From Pontibacter virosus (GTDB taxonomy: Bacteria > Bacteroidota > Bacteroidia > Cytophagales > Hymenobacteraceae), in contig NZ_QEKI01000015.1 of NCBI RefSeq assembly GCF_003096355.1, forward strand, positions 1 through 64,000: 64,000 bases of DNA. The letters are read 5' to 3'. The notes under the pieces were generated by a model, which was given only the letters and a program-made list of their open reading frames with translations, made no database searches and was not told where the DNA came from. Positions 28,616 to 36,804 of the stretch are shown one piece after another (within the stretch, counting starts at the first letter, position 1; each line of letters opens with the position of its first letter). Made by a program: the position numbers and the translations under genes.

Positions 28616-28637
28616 TTACTCTTCCAGTATAGCAGCC

Positions 28638-30980
28638 TCAAGCACTCTTCAATTTGCGAAGACCCTTCCTTTTGATTTCTTTTATACCATAGCCGTAGCC
28701 GTAGCTGCCAATGCCATCCTTAGCGTCGTTCAATACTATCACTGGGTTTTTCAGCTCTTTGCCCCTGTAGATACTATCAATGATTTTAAGTTGCTTTTTT
28801 AAAGTATAGGCGTAGCGGACAATGTAGATAGTTGAATCAGCCACAGCGTTCAAACTGAACGCGTCGGCCACCTGACCTATAGGAGCAGTATCGATAATGA
28901 TATGATCAAAGCTTTTCTTCAACTCCTCTATCAGATGAGTTAATTTGGAAGACATGATAAGTTCTGCCGGGTTGGGAGGAATAGGACCTGAACTGATTAT
29001 AAAGAGATTAGAATCAAATTCGCATGGCTTCAGTATGTCAGCTATCCCCAATTCTTTTGAGATAATAAAATCAGATAGTCCGCACGCATTCATCAGGCCT
29101 AACTCTTCAGTAATTCTTGGGTTTCTCAAATCCAATTCCAGTAAAACCACTCGTTTACCGGATAAGGCCAGAGCTGCCCCTAAATTTATAGTAAAGAATG
29201 TCTTTCCTTCACCGCTCATGCTAGATGTGACCAGTATTGTTTTGTTCTCCTTGTCAACAGCAGCGAATTGCAGTTTCGCTCTGATGAGGCGAAACATCTC
29301 TACAATCGGAGAGTGGCTGTTGGTAGACACCACCAGCGTATCCGGAGAACTGTTGTGCAAAATCTCACCCAAAATAGGAGTCGACGTCAATTGCTCTACT
29401 TCTTGTTGGGTTTGCACTTTGGTATCAAGCAACCCTTTTAAAAAAATTCCTGCAAAAGGTATCCCCAATCCAAGCATCAAGCCCAGCAAGTAGAAGGTCT
29501 GCTTATCAGGGCTGATAGGGTTGTCAGTTGCAATAGCGGGATCAATGATTCGGCTATTGGAGATATTGGCAGCTAAAGACAGGGCAGATTCTTCTCGCTT
29601 TTGAAGCAGGTATAGGTATAGGTTTTGCTTTATGGCCTGCTGTCGGTTGATTTCCAACAGCTCCCGCTCCATAGAAGGCACTTTACTGATTTTGGATTCG
29701 AATTGCCCTGAGGATGCTCTTAGATTATTGCTGGTGATGATGAGACTCTTTTTGATATTTCTCAGGTTCTCTGTTATGTTTCCCCTCAAATCGTTTAGCT
29801 GTTCTGTAACGTTCTGAACTAAGGGATTATCCGGAAAGGCATTCTTAAGCAGACGCTCTCTCTCAAGTTGCAACTCATTAAATTTCGCGATTAGCCCTGT
29901 CAGAGTCGGGTCCTGAATGGTTAGCGTACTAGGCACCATTTTATACTGGTTGTTGCTGCTGTTCAGGTAATCTTCAATCGACTCCAAAATCTCTATTTGA
30001 ATGGCCCAATCTGACAACTTACTGTTGTACCCGCTAGCCTGCTCCATATACTGCGAGGCCTGCGTGTTCACATCCGTTAACTTATTATCGCGCTTATATT
30101 TTTCCACATCCTTTTCGACATCTGAAAGCTCTGTGGTGAGGTATTTAAGCCGCTCATCCAAAAACTCTATAGTACTGGAAGCTTGCAGATTTTTGTACTC
30201 TATTGCTTCCTTGTTATACACTTCAACCAACTTGTTAATTATGTTTTTTCCTTTTTCGGGAACTGGGTCTGACAGACTTATTCTCAGCACATTGGTGTCT
30301 TCTCTTTTGGGATTTATTACCATACTCCAATTATAATGCTGTGCTACTTTCTTTAAGTCATGGAAAACCACTTGTATTTTCTGTCCAACAGGCACTTCAG
30401 AAGTGGCTACCCCTGTGGCAACCACCACCGTAAATATGCCATATGGCCTTTTTACTTGCTGCCCAAACCTAAGCTTTGCTCGCTCTCCTTCACCCTCCTC
30501 TAAAATAAACCCCCCCTCAGGGGTCAGATGTATGAAAATTGATTTTCCGAAACTACTCGAATCAAACTGGCTAACAATCACTTTGATAGGTACATCCTTT
30601 CCATATATCTCCATGCTTTTCGCGGTTCCTTCCACCCAATAGCTCGTAGATAGGTCTAGTTCACGTACTACACGCTGCATAAGGCTCAAGGCATACAGTA
30701 CTTCAATTTCGTTATTGATATTATTGGAAGTCCTCATAATGCTAAAATCCCCAAAGCCTCCACCATCAGATTCCTCCTGGTTCCCTTTCAAGAGTATGGT
30801 ACTGCTTATACTATACTGAGGGATGGTATAATACAGGCAATAGAAGTATGCACCGCCAATTCCAAGCACACCTCCAAACAAAAACAGATACCAGTACCTA
30901 AGGTACTTGCCTAGGATTTCCTTAATATCTTTTGGCTCAGGCTGTTCTGATTTTAGTGGAAAAAGCTCTTTTTCTCTCAT
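28638..30980 (-). CDS. wzc: Wzc-like polysaccharide co-polymerase with BY-kinase domain
   Basis: A 780-residue protein. Residues ~25-55 contain the first membrane helix (YWYLFLFGGVLGIGGAYFY), then a Wzz domain and a long coiled-coil region (~270-440). A second helix (~500-520, YLLGLMLGLGIPFAGIFLKG) leads to the cytoplasmic kinase. Walker A is SSMSGEGKT near 588, Walker A' VVLLELDLRNPR, Walker B HIIIDTAPIG. The C-terminus has a Tyr cluster (GSYGYGYG), the usual autophosphorylation site. It controls chain length with Wza and Wzy. wza ends 12 bp upstream. No separate Wzb-like phosphatase was seen in the window. Confidence 0.92.
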   Translation of the reverse strand: MREKELFPLKSEQPEPKDIKEILGKYLRYWYLFLFGGVLGIGGAYFYCLYYTIPQYSISSTILLKGNQEESDGGGFGDFSIMRTSNNINNEIEVLYALSLMQRVVRELDLSTSYWVEGTAKSMEIYGKDVPIKVIVSQFDSSSFGKSIFIHLTPEGGFILEEGEGERAKLRFGQQVKRPYGIFTVVVATGVATSEVPVGQKIQVVFHDLKKVAQHYNWSMVINPKREDTNVLRISLSDPVPEKGKNIINKLVEVYNKEAIEYKNLQASSTIEFLDERLKYLTTELSDVEKDVEKYKRDNKLTDVNTQASQYMEQASGYNSKLSDWAIQIEILESIEDYLNSSNNQYKMVPSTLTIQDPTLTGLIAKFNELQLERERLLKNAFPDNPLVQNVTEQLNDLRGNITENLRNIKKSLIITSNNLRASSGQFESKISKVPSMERELLEINRQQAIKQNLYLYLLQKREESALSLAANISNSRIIDPAIATDNPISPDKQTFYLLGLMLGLGIPFAGIFLKGLLDTKVQTQQEVEQLTSTPILGEILHNSSPDTLVVSTNSHSPIVEMFRLIRAKLQFAAVDKENKTILVTSSMSGEGKTFFTINLGAALALSGKRVVLLELDLRNPRITEELGLMNACGLSDFIISKELGIADILKPCEFDSNLFIISSGPIPPNPAELIMSSKLTHLIEELKKSFDHIIIDTAPIGQVADAFSLNAVADSTIYIVRYAYTLKKQLKIIDSIYRGKELKNPVIVLNDAKDGIGSYGYGYGIKEIKRKGLRKLKSA

Positions 30981-30992
30981 ATCTCTCTACAA

Positions 30993-31769
30993 CTAAAAAA
31001 CCTGTGACACTAAAAGTGTGACTACCGAAACCAAAGCCAGACCTATAGACAAGCCATATTGTACATTACTTCTCCCAGGGCTTACTTGAATTGCCTTCAC
31101 TTTGTCCGGCTCCACATAAACGATATCATTTTGTTGCAAATAGAAAAAGGGAGAATTCAGCACTTCCTTCTTATTCAAGTCGATGCGTGTTGTGATTCGT
31201 TCGCCCGATTGTTCTCTGATTATCAATACGTTTTCCCTTTTCCCATAAGGTGTCATATCACCTGCAAGTCCAAGGGCTTCCAGCACATTTATTCTATCGC
31301 TTGTCACATTGAACGTGGAAGGCGTATTGACCTCCCCGATGACAGTAATTTTGAAATTCATGAACTTGATGTCGACAATCGGATCTCTAGCATACTTGCC
31401 AAGCCTTAAAGCCAAGTCATTTATAGCTTCCTGTTTTGTTAAACCCGCTATGCGAACTTTACCTATCACCGGAATCAGCACGTACCCATTTCTATCTACA
31501 AGATATCCTGAGGTTTTACCTGTAGAGGAACTACTAGCCCCACCTCCCACCTGAATTACGCCACTGTTAAAAAGTACATTCGATTCGGGGCTTAGGCTAG
31601 TTATGGAAATGTCCAGCATATCATTCGGCTGGATTGTTAACTCAACATCATTTGAAATTACCTTCACATCCGTTTCTTTTTCTGGCAAATCACTTAAATA
31701 AGTTAAGTTTCTTTGAGAACATGAAACGAATAAGACTATGCAACATAAGTAAAGGGCTCTACTAACCAT
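30993..31769 (-). CDS. wza: Wza-like polysaccharide export lipoprotein
   Basis: A 258-residue protein with a lipoprotein signal (LCCIVLFVSCSQ, acylated Cys ~17). The Poly_export domain follows (IQPNDMLDISITSLSPES), then SLBB-like units: YVLIPVIGKVRIAGLTKQEA and ITVIGEVNTPSTFNVTSDRI with VLEALGLAGDM. It ends in a hydrophobic helix (YGLSIGLALVSVVTLLVSQV), typical of Bacteroidota Wza proteins. It should form the outer-membrane export channel, engaging Wzc. It is the first gene of the main leftward EPS run, and the 318 bp upstream is the most likely place for its promoter. Confidence 0.9.
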   Translation of the reverse strand: MVSRALYLCCIVLFVSCSQRNLTYLSDLPEKETDVKVISNDVELTIQPNDMLDISITSLSPESNVLFNSGVIQVGGGASSSSTGKTSGYLVDRNGYVLIPVIGKVRIAGLTKQEAINDLALRLGKYARDPIVDIKFMNFKITVIGEVNTPSTFNVTSDRINVLEALGLAGDMTPYGKRENVLIIREQSGERITTRIDLNKKEVLNSPFFYLQQNDIVYVEPDKVKAIQVSPGRSNVQYGLSIGLALVSVVTLLVSQVF

Positions 31770-32087
31770 GTTTTACAAGTTCGGAGATATTTATTCTTAT
31801 ACGTGAATAAATAATAAAATATACATAAAAATTTGCAATTAAATCACAAATTGAACTATATATCCTGATGTAAAATATTTGTCACAGTTAAAGATTCTTT
31901 CTTATGTTATTTATCAGACCAAAACAGCTGATTTATATACCTTTTAAAATCAAGGAAATTAAAATTATATCACAATAACAACTTATGTTATACTCCTAAA
32001 TTCATGCTATTACTTTTGAGTCATTGGTAGGCAGGGCAAGACTATATACCAAAGGATTCTAGTGATTAATGTTAAACCAAAGTAGTT
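31770..32087. other. 318-bp AT-rich region upstream of wza
   Basis: No gene was seen. This should hold the promoter of the wza-fcl run, as both flanking genes are on the minus strand and the upstream operon ends at 32088. I could not find a good TTTG/TAnnTTTG match on the minus strand, and no strong terminator hairpin for the upstream operon. Confidence 0.4.
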
Positions 32088-33233
32088 TTAAGAGCAGATA
32101 GAAGCCGCTGTAACGGTTTGAGCAAAATGATTACTTACTGTTTCTACTTCTTCTGAAGTCATCGGAACGAAAAGAGGTAATATTATAGATCTGTCTTGCA
32201 AGTCCTGAGATATAGGAAGTTCTATGTTTGGCATCAGGTTCTTATAAGCAGTTTCCCGATGGGACGTCATGATTCCTCGCCTAGTCGCAACCCCTCTTTG
32301 CAGCAATTCCTGCATCAACGTATTCCTTTCTACCAGGCAGTTTTGCTTTAGATAAATACTAAAAGACTGGTAGTTGCTAAAGTACCCATTCTTCTCAAGT
32401 GGCAGACGAACACAGTCAATGTCTTGGAATGCCGCTATATAGGCTGCGGCGACTTTTCTTCGCTCCTCCACTATCCAGTCCAGCTTTTCCAGTTGCTTTA
32501 TACCCACAGCCGCCTGTATGTCAGTCATACGATAGTTATAACCAATTTCTATGTGGTCTTCAAAAATCATCTTGACTGACTCGTGGCGCACCCTGTCATT
32601 CACAGACATACCATGCTGCCGCAAAAGCTTCAGCCTTTCGAAGTGATCCTGGCTGTTGGTTGTGATCATCCCCCCATCCCCAGTTGAAATCACTTTTCGT
32701 GGATGAAACGAAAAGCATACGATATCTGAATGTGACCCAATCTTCTTGCCTTTGTAAGCAGAGCCGGCAGCACATGCAGCATCTTCAATCAGTCTCAGTC
32801 CATACCTATCGCAGAGTTCCTGAAAGGCATCGATATCTGCAGGCATACCTATCTGATGTACCAGCAGGATAGCCTTGGTTCTTTTTGTTATCCTTTTCTC
32901 AACGTCAGCGATGTCAAGATTATACGTTTCTGGCTGAACCTCAGCAAAGACAGGAGTAGCACCCACATACTTTATTGAGTTAGCAGTGGCTATATAACTC
33001 ATAGATGGGCAGATTACCTCATCCCCTGGTCCTATACCTGCCACAATCATTGACAAATGCAGCGCTGTGGTGCAGTTTGATACTGCCACAGCATACTTAG
33101 CACCAGTATAAGCAGCGAATTTTTCTTCAAATTCCTGCACCCTCGGTCCTTGGGTTATCCAACCCGTCAAGATGGTGTCATAAGCCGCCTGGGCTTCCTC
33201 CTCTGTAAGAAAAGGTTTTGCGATAGGGATCAT
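32088..33233 (-). CDS. DegT/DnrJ/EryC1-type sugar aminotransferase
   Basis: A 381-residue PLP enzyme of fold type I. It starts MIPIAKPFLTEEEAQAAYDT, and has YAVAVSNCTTALHLSMIVAG for phosphate binding, IEDAACAAGSAYKGKKIGSH and the Lys that binds PLP in CFSFHPRKVISTGDGGMIT, then NYRMTDIQAAVGIKQLEKLD. The group resembles PglE/perosamine-synthase-like enzymes that convert a 4-keto nucleotide sugar to the 4-amino sugar using glutamate. Its start overlaps the upstream epimerase gene by 4 bp. With the NeuD-like acetyltransferase at 34532 it could make an N-acetylated 4-amino sugar; the nucleotide is not known. Confidence 0.87.
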   Translation of the reverse strand: MIPIAKPFLTEEEAQAAYDTILTGWITQGPRVQEFEEKFAAYTGAKYAVAVSNCTTALHLSMIVAGIGPGDEVICPSMSYIATANSIKYVGATPVFAEVQPETYNLDIADVEKRITKRTKAILLVHQIGMPADIDAFQELCDRYGLRLIEDAACAAGSAYKGKKIGSHSDIVCFSFHPRKVISTGDGGMITTNSQDHFERLKLLRQHGMSVNDRVRHESVKMIFEDHIEIGYNYRMTDIQAAVGIKQLEKLDWIVEERRKVAAAYIAAFQDIDCVRLPLEKNGYFSNYQSFSIYLKQNCLVERNTLMQELLQRGVATRRGIMTSHRETAYKNLMPNIELPISQDLQDRSIILPLFVPMTSEEVETVSNHFAQTVTAASICS

Positions 33234-34213
33234 AAGCTAAGTGCTGTTGCTTTTTTCTTTTCAAAATACCACCGACTCAGTTCAATCAATCCTTCTTCTA
33301 GATTAATGGTTGGCTCAAAGTCCAGCATGTCCTTTGCCTTGCTGTTGTCAGCCAATCGCCTACTGACAGGATTCACTGTTTTCTCTTCCCTGAACTCAGG
33401 TATGAGTGACGAATTGTTTACTTTCAGCAGCATCTCCAACAACTGCTTCAAACTCGTTTCTTCACAGTTGCCTATGTTGAACACCTCGTCTGTCACATCG
33501 GAGCTTAAAGCGGCGACGTTGGCTTTCGCCACATCCTTGACATACACAAAGTCCATAGAGGTACTGCCGTCCCCGTAAATGAGTGGTACATGGCCATCAC
33601 GTATGCAGTCCAGCCAACGAATCATCACTTCTGTGTATTTGCCATCAGTATCCATTCGGGCTCCATATACATTAAAGTAGCGGAGTGCCACGTAATCTAA
33701 GTCATACATGAATTTAAAACTCCGGAACAGTTGCTCCCCCCACATCTTTGCTCCACCATAAAAGGTCTGGTTATCATATGGATTATCTGTCTCGGGAGTA
33801 GGGAAGTGCTGGGCTAGTCCATACACAGAGGCACTGGAGCTATAAATCACCTTCTTAACCTTATGCTTCACGCATAGTTCAACCAGCTCAAAAGTCGATT
33901 TCAGCATCACATCAAAACCCTCTCTTGGGTTAGAAGCACAAGCATTGATGCGTAAGGCTGCCATGTGGAAGACATAGTCAGTGCCTGCGATGCATTTTTC
34001 CAACAGCGCCATGTCTCTAATGTCCCCTTCAGCAAACTCTACTATTGGATTTCCGATGAAAGAACCCATATTGTCAAAGCTGCCGCGTATGAGATTATCC
34101 AGAATAATAATTTTTGCAGGGTTGTTTTTCAGCAATTCCTCCACTACGTAAGAACCTATGAATCCTGCTCCTCCGGTTATTAGGATGACGCTGTTCTGTA
34201 TCTTGTTATGCAT
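33230..34213 (-). CDS. NAD-dependent nucleotide-sugar epimerase/dehydratase
   Basis: A 327-residue extended SDR protein. The NAD motif ILITGGAGFIGSYVVEELLK is at 11-30, the catalytic Ser region is VIYSSSASVYG, and the Tyr-x3-Lys pair is in FYGGAK. The C-terminal part has LRYFNVYGARMDTDGKYTEV and MDFVYVKDVAKANVAA. It could be a UDP-GlcNAc/UDP-Glc 4-epimerase or a dehydratase. The atypical YGGAK sequence still preserves Tyr and Lys. It overlaps its upstream gene by 8 bp and its downstream gene by 4 bp, so the products are very likely used together. Confidence 0.85.
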   Translation of the reverse strand: MHNKIQNSVILITGGAGFIGSYVVEELLKNNPAKIIILDNLIRGSFDNMGSFIGNPIVEFAEGDIRDMALLEKCIAGTDYVFHMAALRINACASNPREGFDVMLKSTFELVELCVKHKVKKVIYSSSASVYGLAQHFPTPETDNPYDNQTFYGGAKMWGEQLFRSFKFMYDLDYVALRYFNVYGARMDTDGKYTEVMIRWLDCIRDGHVPLIYGDGSTSMDFVYVKDVAKANVAALSSDVTDEVFNIGNCEETSLKQLLEMLLKVNNSSLIPEFREEKTVNPVSRRLADNSKAKDMLDFEPTINLEEGLIELSRWYFEKKKATALSL

Positions 34214-34520
34214 GGGCTGAGTTGTTTAGTCTAAAGATGAGGATGTCACTGATGATGAGTATAAAACCAATTAAGAAGAGCATTATTGATAACCTGTCTT
34301 TCTGGTCATAGTTAATGCCTGTCTGCTTGTAGTCCAGACGTAAAATTTGGATGAAGATGGAGAGGTTATTCTCTACATTTTTAGTCAGGAAACCCTTCTC
34401 ATTCCTGCTGAATTTGACAATATTAAAGCCCTTTTTCGGTAAGTTAGTAACAGCGTATTTATTCATCAGCGAGGCGTAGACAGAGGAAAATAAATTTTCT
34501 ATACTGGATACCTCTGTCAT
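34206..34520 (-). CDS. Small orphan protein with C-terminal membrane helix
   Basis: A 104-residue protein that I do not recognise. The first ~75 residues are polar and predicted soluble (SLMNKYAVTNLPKKGFNIVK and ENNLSIFIQILRLDYKQTG). A single hydrophobic helix at about 79-97 (LSIMLFLIGFILIISDILIF) would anchor it, with a short tail outside. It overlaps the epimerase gene by 8 bp and starts 11 bp after the acetyltransferase gene, so it lies in the middle of the amino-sugar operon. The tight packing argues for a real gene. It may tether an enzyme of the pathway to the membrane; that is a guess from context. Confidence 0.6.
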   Translation of the reverse strand: MTEVSSIENLFSSVYASLMNKYAVTNLPKKGFNIVKFSRNEKGFLTKNVENNLSIFIQILRLDYKQTGINYDQKDRLSIMLFLIGFILIISDILIFRLNNSAHA

Positions 34521-34531
34521 ATTGTAACATT

Positions 34532-35176
34532 TTAAAGCACCTCATTTTTAGAGCGGGCATTCAGGTCTATGGCAGGATTTCCCGCCATTCTTGCTCCGCC
34601 CGTAACACTTCTCAACAAGTTGCTCCCTAAGCCTACCAGTGATTCATCACCTATACTTATGCCGTTAATAATATTCGTTCCACTACCGATATAGCAGCTC
34701 TTCCCTATAGTAGTCCCACCTGCTACCACTACGTTACTCCCTACGAGCGAATAATCTTCCACAACCACATCATGGTGAATCACTGAGTTAGGCAAAATGC
34801 ATACATGGTTGTTGATGCGTGCGTTGCTGGTGAGCACCACCCCTGCCATTACCAGGCAGTTGAAACCAATCTGAACATCTCTGCCAATAGAGGCTCGGGA
34901 ATGTACAGCAGTGATATACCTGCCCTCTTCTATGTTTAATGAAGCTATTGTTTCCTTTCTGTGACGGAAAGAAGCAGGACTTCCCGGCACTGCCAAAACT
35001 AGGAGTTCTTTATACTTAGCTAGTAAGTCACGTGAGTATATATCGTACAGGTCTGACTTTTTCGATGCATCATCATCTACAAAGCCAACCAGTTCATATT
35101 TATTAAGATCAATGCAGTCGAGTGCCTCTATCCCATTGCCATTAAACGGAAATATAATAAGTTTCCTCTTAGGCAT
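34532..35176 (-). CDS. NeuD/PglD-like sugar N- or O-acyltransferase
   Basis: A 214-residue protein in two parts. Residues 1-~85 form the PglD-type nucleotide-sugar binding domain (IIFPFNGNGIEALDCIDLN and YELVGFVDDDASKKSDL). Residues ~90-205 are left-handed beta-helix repeats: IGRDVQIGFNCLVMAGVVL, INNHVCILPNSVIHHDVVVE with the His pair, and GTTIGKSCYIGSGTNIING. Such enzymes acetylate a 4-amino nucleotide sugar using acetyl-CoA. Placed two genes from a PglE-like aminotransferase, it is a plausible second step in that branch. The start overlaps the next upstream aminotransferase gene by 8 bp. Confidence 0.85.
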   Translation of the reverse strand: MPKRKLIIFPFNGNGIEALDCIDLNKYELVGFVDDDASKKSDLYDIYSRDLLAKYKELLVLAVPGSPASFRHRKETIASLNIEEGRYITAVHSRASIGRDVQIGFNCLVMAGVVLTSNARINNHVCILPNSVIHHDVVVEDYSLVGSNVVVAGGTTIGKSCYIGSGTNIINGISIGDESLVGLGSNLLRSVTGGARMAGNPAIDLNARSKNEVL

Positions 35177-36302
35177 TTCTGTATGAGTTCAATACCCCTA
35201 TCACCTGATGCACGTCTTCATCTGTCAACTCAGCATACATAGGCAAGGACAAGCAATGGCTTGCCAAATACTCTGCATGCGGACAGTCCCCTTTTTTATA
35301 GCCTAAGTCTACATACGCTTTCTGTAGGTGGCATGGAACAGGGTAGTGCAGACCGGGGTATATGTTGTGACCGTTTAGGTATTTAATAAGCTCTCCCCGG
35401 TCCTCGGTCGTCACTACAAAAAGATGGTATATTGAATCCGCCCAGTCTGGCTGTGCCTGCATTTGGAGGTGCGGATTCGTGATTCCCATCTGGTACCGCC
35501 TCGCTATTTCTCTCCTTCGTTTGTTCCATTCCGGCAGGTACTTCAACTTCACATTCAAAGAGGCACCCTCCAGTCCTCCCATGCGCATGTTGAAACCAAC
35601 CATGTCGTGGTAGTAGCGTACCATAGATCCATGGTTCCGAAGGCTGAGCAGATGCTTGTAGTACCGCTCATTGTCAGTTGTAATGCCTCCAGCCTCTCCA
35701 CATGCTCCCAAGTTCTTTCCGGGGTAGAAACTAAAACAGGCTAACTCCCCAAAGCCTCCTACTGGTGCGCCTTTGTACTGTGCTCCTTGAGCCTGTGCCG
35801 CATCCTCTAATAGGTATAGCCCATATTTCTGGCACACTGACTGAACGCCCTCCACATCAAAGGGCTGCCCATATAAGTGCACTCCTACAACGGCCTTCGT
35901 GCGGGAATTGATTTTATCTTCTATTTTGGATGCATCTATTTGCCAGGTATTAGGTGTACAATCCACAAAGACAGGAGTGGCTCCTGTATAGGACACGCCC
36001 CAGGCAGTAGCGATAAAGGTATTTGCTGGAACGATTACCTCATCACCTACCCCGATACCCAAAGCGAGCATAGCTAAGTGTAAAGCAGACGTTCCATTGT
36101 TTACACCGACGGCATACTTTGTCTGGCAAAAGGCAGCGAAATGCTTCTCAAACTCTTCCACAAAAGGCCCACCAGAGAAGGCTGTGTTTTCATACACTTT
36201 CTCAAAAGCCGTAAATATCTCGCTTTTAATCTGCTGGTGCTGACCTCTTAGGTCAAGGCAGGGGATTTTCTCCTGGATGGCTATCGTTTGCATATCAGAC
36301 AA
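35169..36302 (-). CDS. WbpE/FdtB-like sugar aminotransferase
   Basis: A 377-residue DegT-family PLP enzyme. It has YAVGVNNGTSALHLAMLALG, LLEDAAQAQGAQYKGAPVGG, the PLP Lys in FSFYPGKNLGACGEAGGITT and HDMVGFNMRMGGLEGASLNV. YPGKNLGACGEAG is typical for the group acting on 3-keto sugars (WbpE, FdtB, QdtB). Neighbours are a WbpB-like dehydrogenase and a WbpD-like acetyltransferase, so the likely reaction is transamination of a 3-keto UDP-uronic acid, giving a 3-amino sugar. It overlaps its upstream and downstream genes by 8 bp each, which points to translational coupling. Confidence 0.88.
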   Translation of the reverse strand: MSDMQTIAIQEKIPCLDLRGQHQQIKSEIFTAFEKVYENTAFSGGPFVEEFEKHFAAFCQTKYAVGVNNGTSALHLAMLALGIGVGDEVIVPANTFIATAWGVSYTGATPVFVDCTPNTWQIDASKIEDKINSRTKAVVGVHLYGQPFDVEGVQSVCQKYGLYLLEDAAQAQGAQYKGAPVGGFGELACFSFYPGKNLGACGEAGGITTDNERYYKHLLSLRNHGSMVRYYHDMVGFNMRMGGLEGASLNVKLKYLPEWNKRRREIARRYQMGITNPHLQMQAQPDWADSIYHLFVVTTEDRGELIKYLNGHNIYPGLHYPVPCHLQKAYVDLGYKKGDCPHAEYLASHCLSLPMYAELTDEDVHQVIGVLNSYRNA

Positions 36303-36798
36303 GTAAATGGTCAGCTTGTTTCATTATTTTAGCCGGGTTACCCGCTACGACAGTATTTTCAGGAACATCTCTGGTCACGACAGAGCCGGCACCCACTATG
36401 GCTCCTTTGCCAATGCGCACACCACACAGTATGGTAGCACTTGAGCCTACTGAAGCCCCTTCCTCCACGTATGTTTCTACACAGCTCCAATCGGTTTCTG
36501 TCTGCATAGAGCCATCTCCGTTCGTAGCCCTTGGAAACTTATCGTTGATAAAGGTGACGTTATGGCCAATGAAGACATTATCCGCTATATGCACCCCTTC
36601 GCAGATAAAGGTGTGGCTGGAGATTTTGCAGTTCTTGCCAATGAAAACTCCCTTCTGTATCTCAACGAAAGTACCCACCTTAGAGCCATCGCCTATACTA
36701 CAGCCATAGGCATTCACGAAATTGTAAATCTTCACGTCCTTGCCTAACCTTATATTGTGGAGGCTTTGCTTTTCATTATCGATTGTAACTGTGTCCAT
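36295..36798 (-). CDS. WbpD/WlbB-like amino-sugar N-acetyltransferase
   Basis: A 167-residue left-handed beta-helix acetyltransferase. Hexapeptide turns run through IRLGKDVKIYNFVNAYGCSI, VGTFVEIQKGVFIGKNCKIS and ADNVFIGHNVTFINDKFPRA; the FINDKFPRA loop is characteristic of the WbpD/WlbB/QdtC group. The end RDVPENTVVAGNPAKIMKQ is normal. It should acetylate the 3-amino group produced by the aminotransferase next door. The start is 6 bp after the Gfo/Idh gene and its end overlaps the aminotransferase start. Confidence 0.88.
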   Translation of the reverse strand: MDTVTIDNEKQSLHNIRLGKDVKIYNFVNAYGCSIGDGSKVGTFVEIQKGVFIGKNCKISSHTFICEGVHIADNVFIGHNVTFINDKFPRATNGDGSMQTETDWSCVETYVEEGASVGSSATILCGVRIGKGAIVGAGSVVTRDVPENTVVAGNPAKIMKQADHLLV

Positions 36799-36804
36799 AG
36801 AGTA

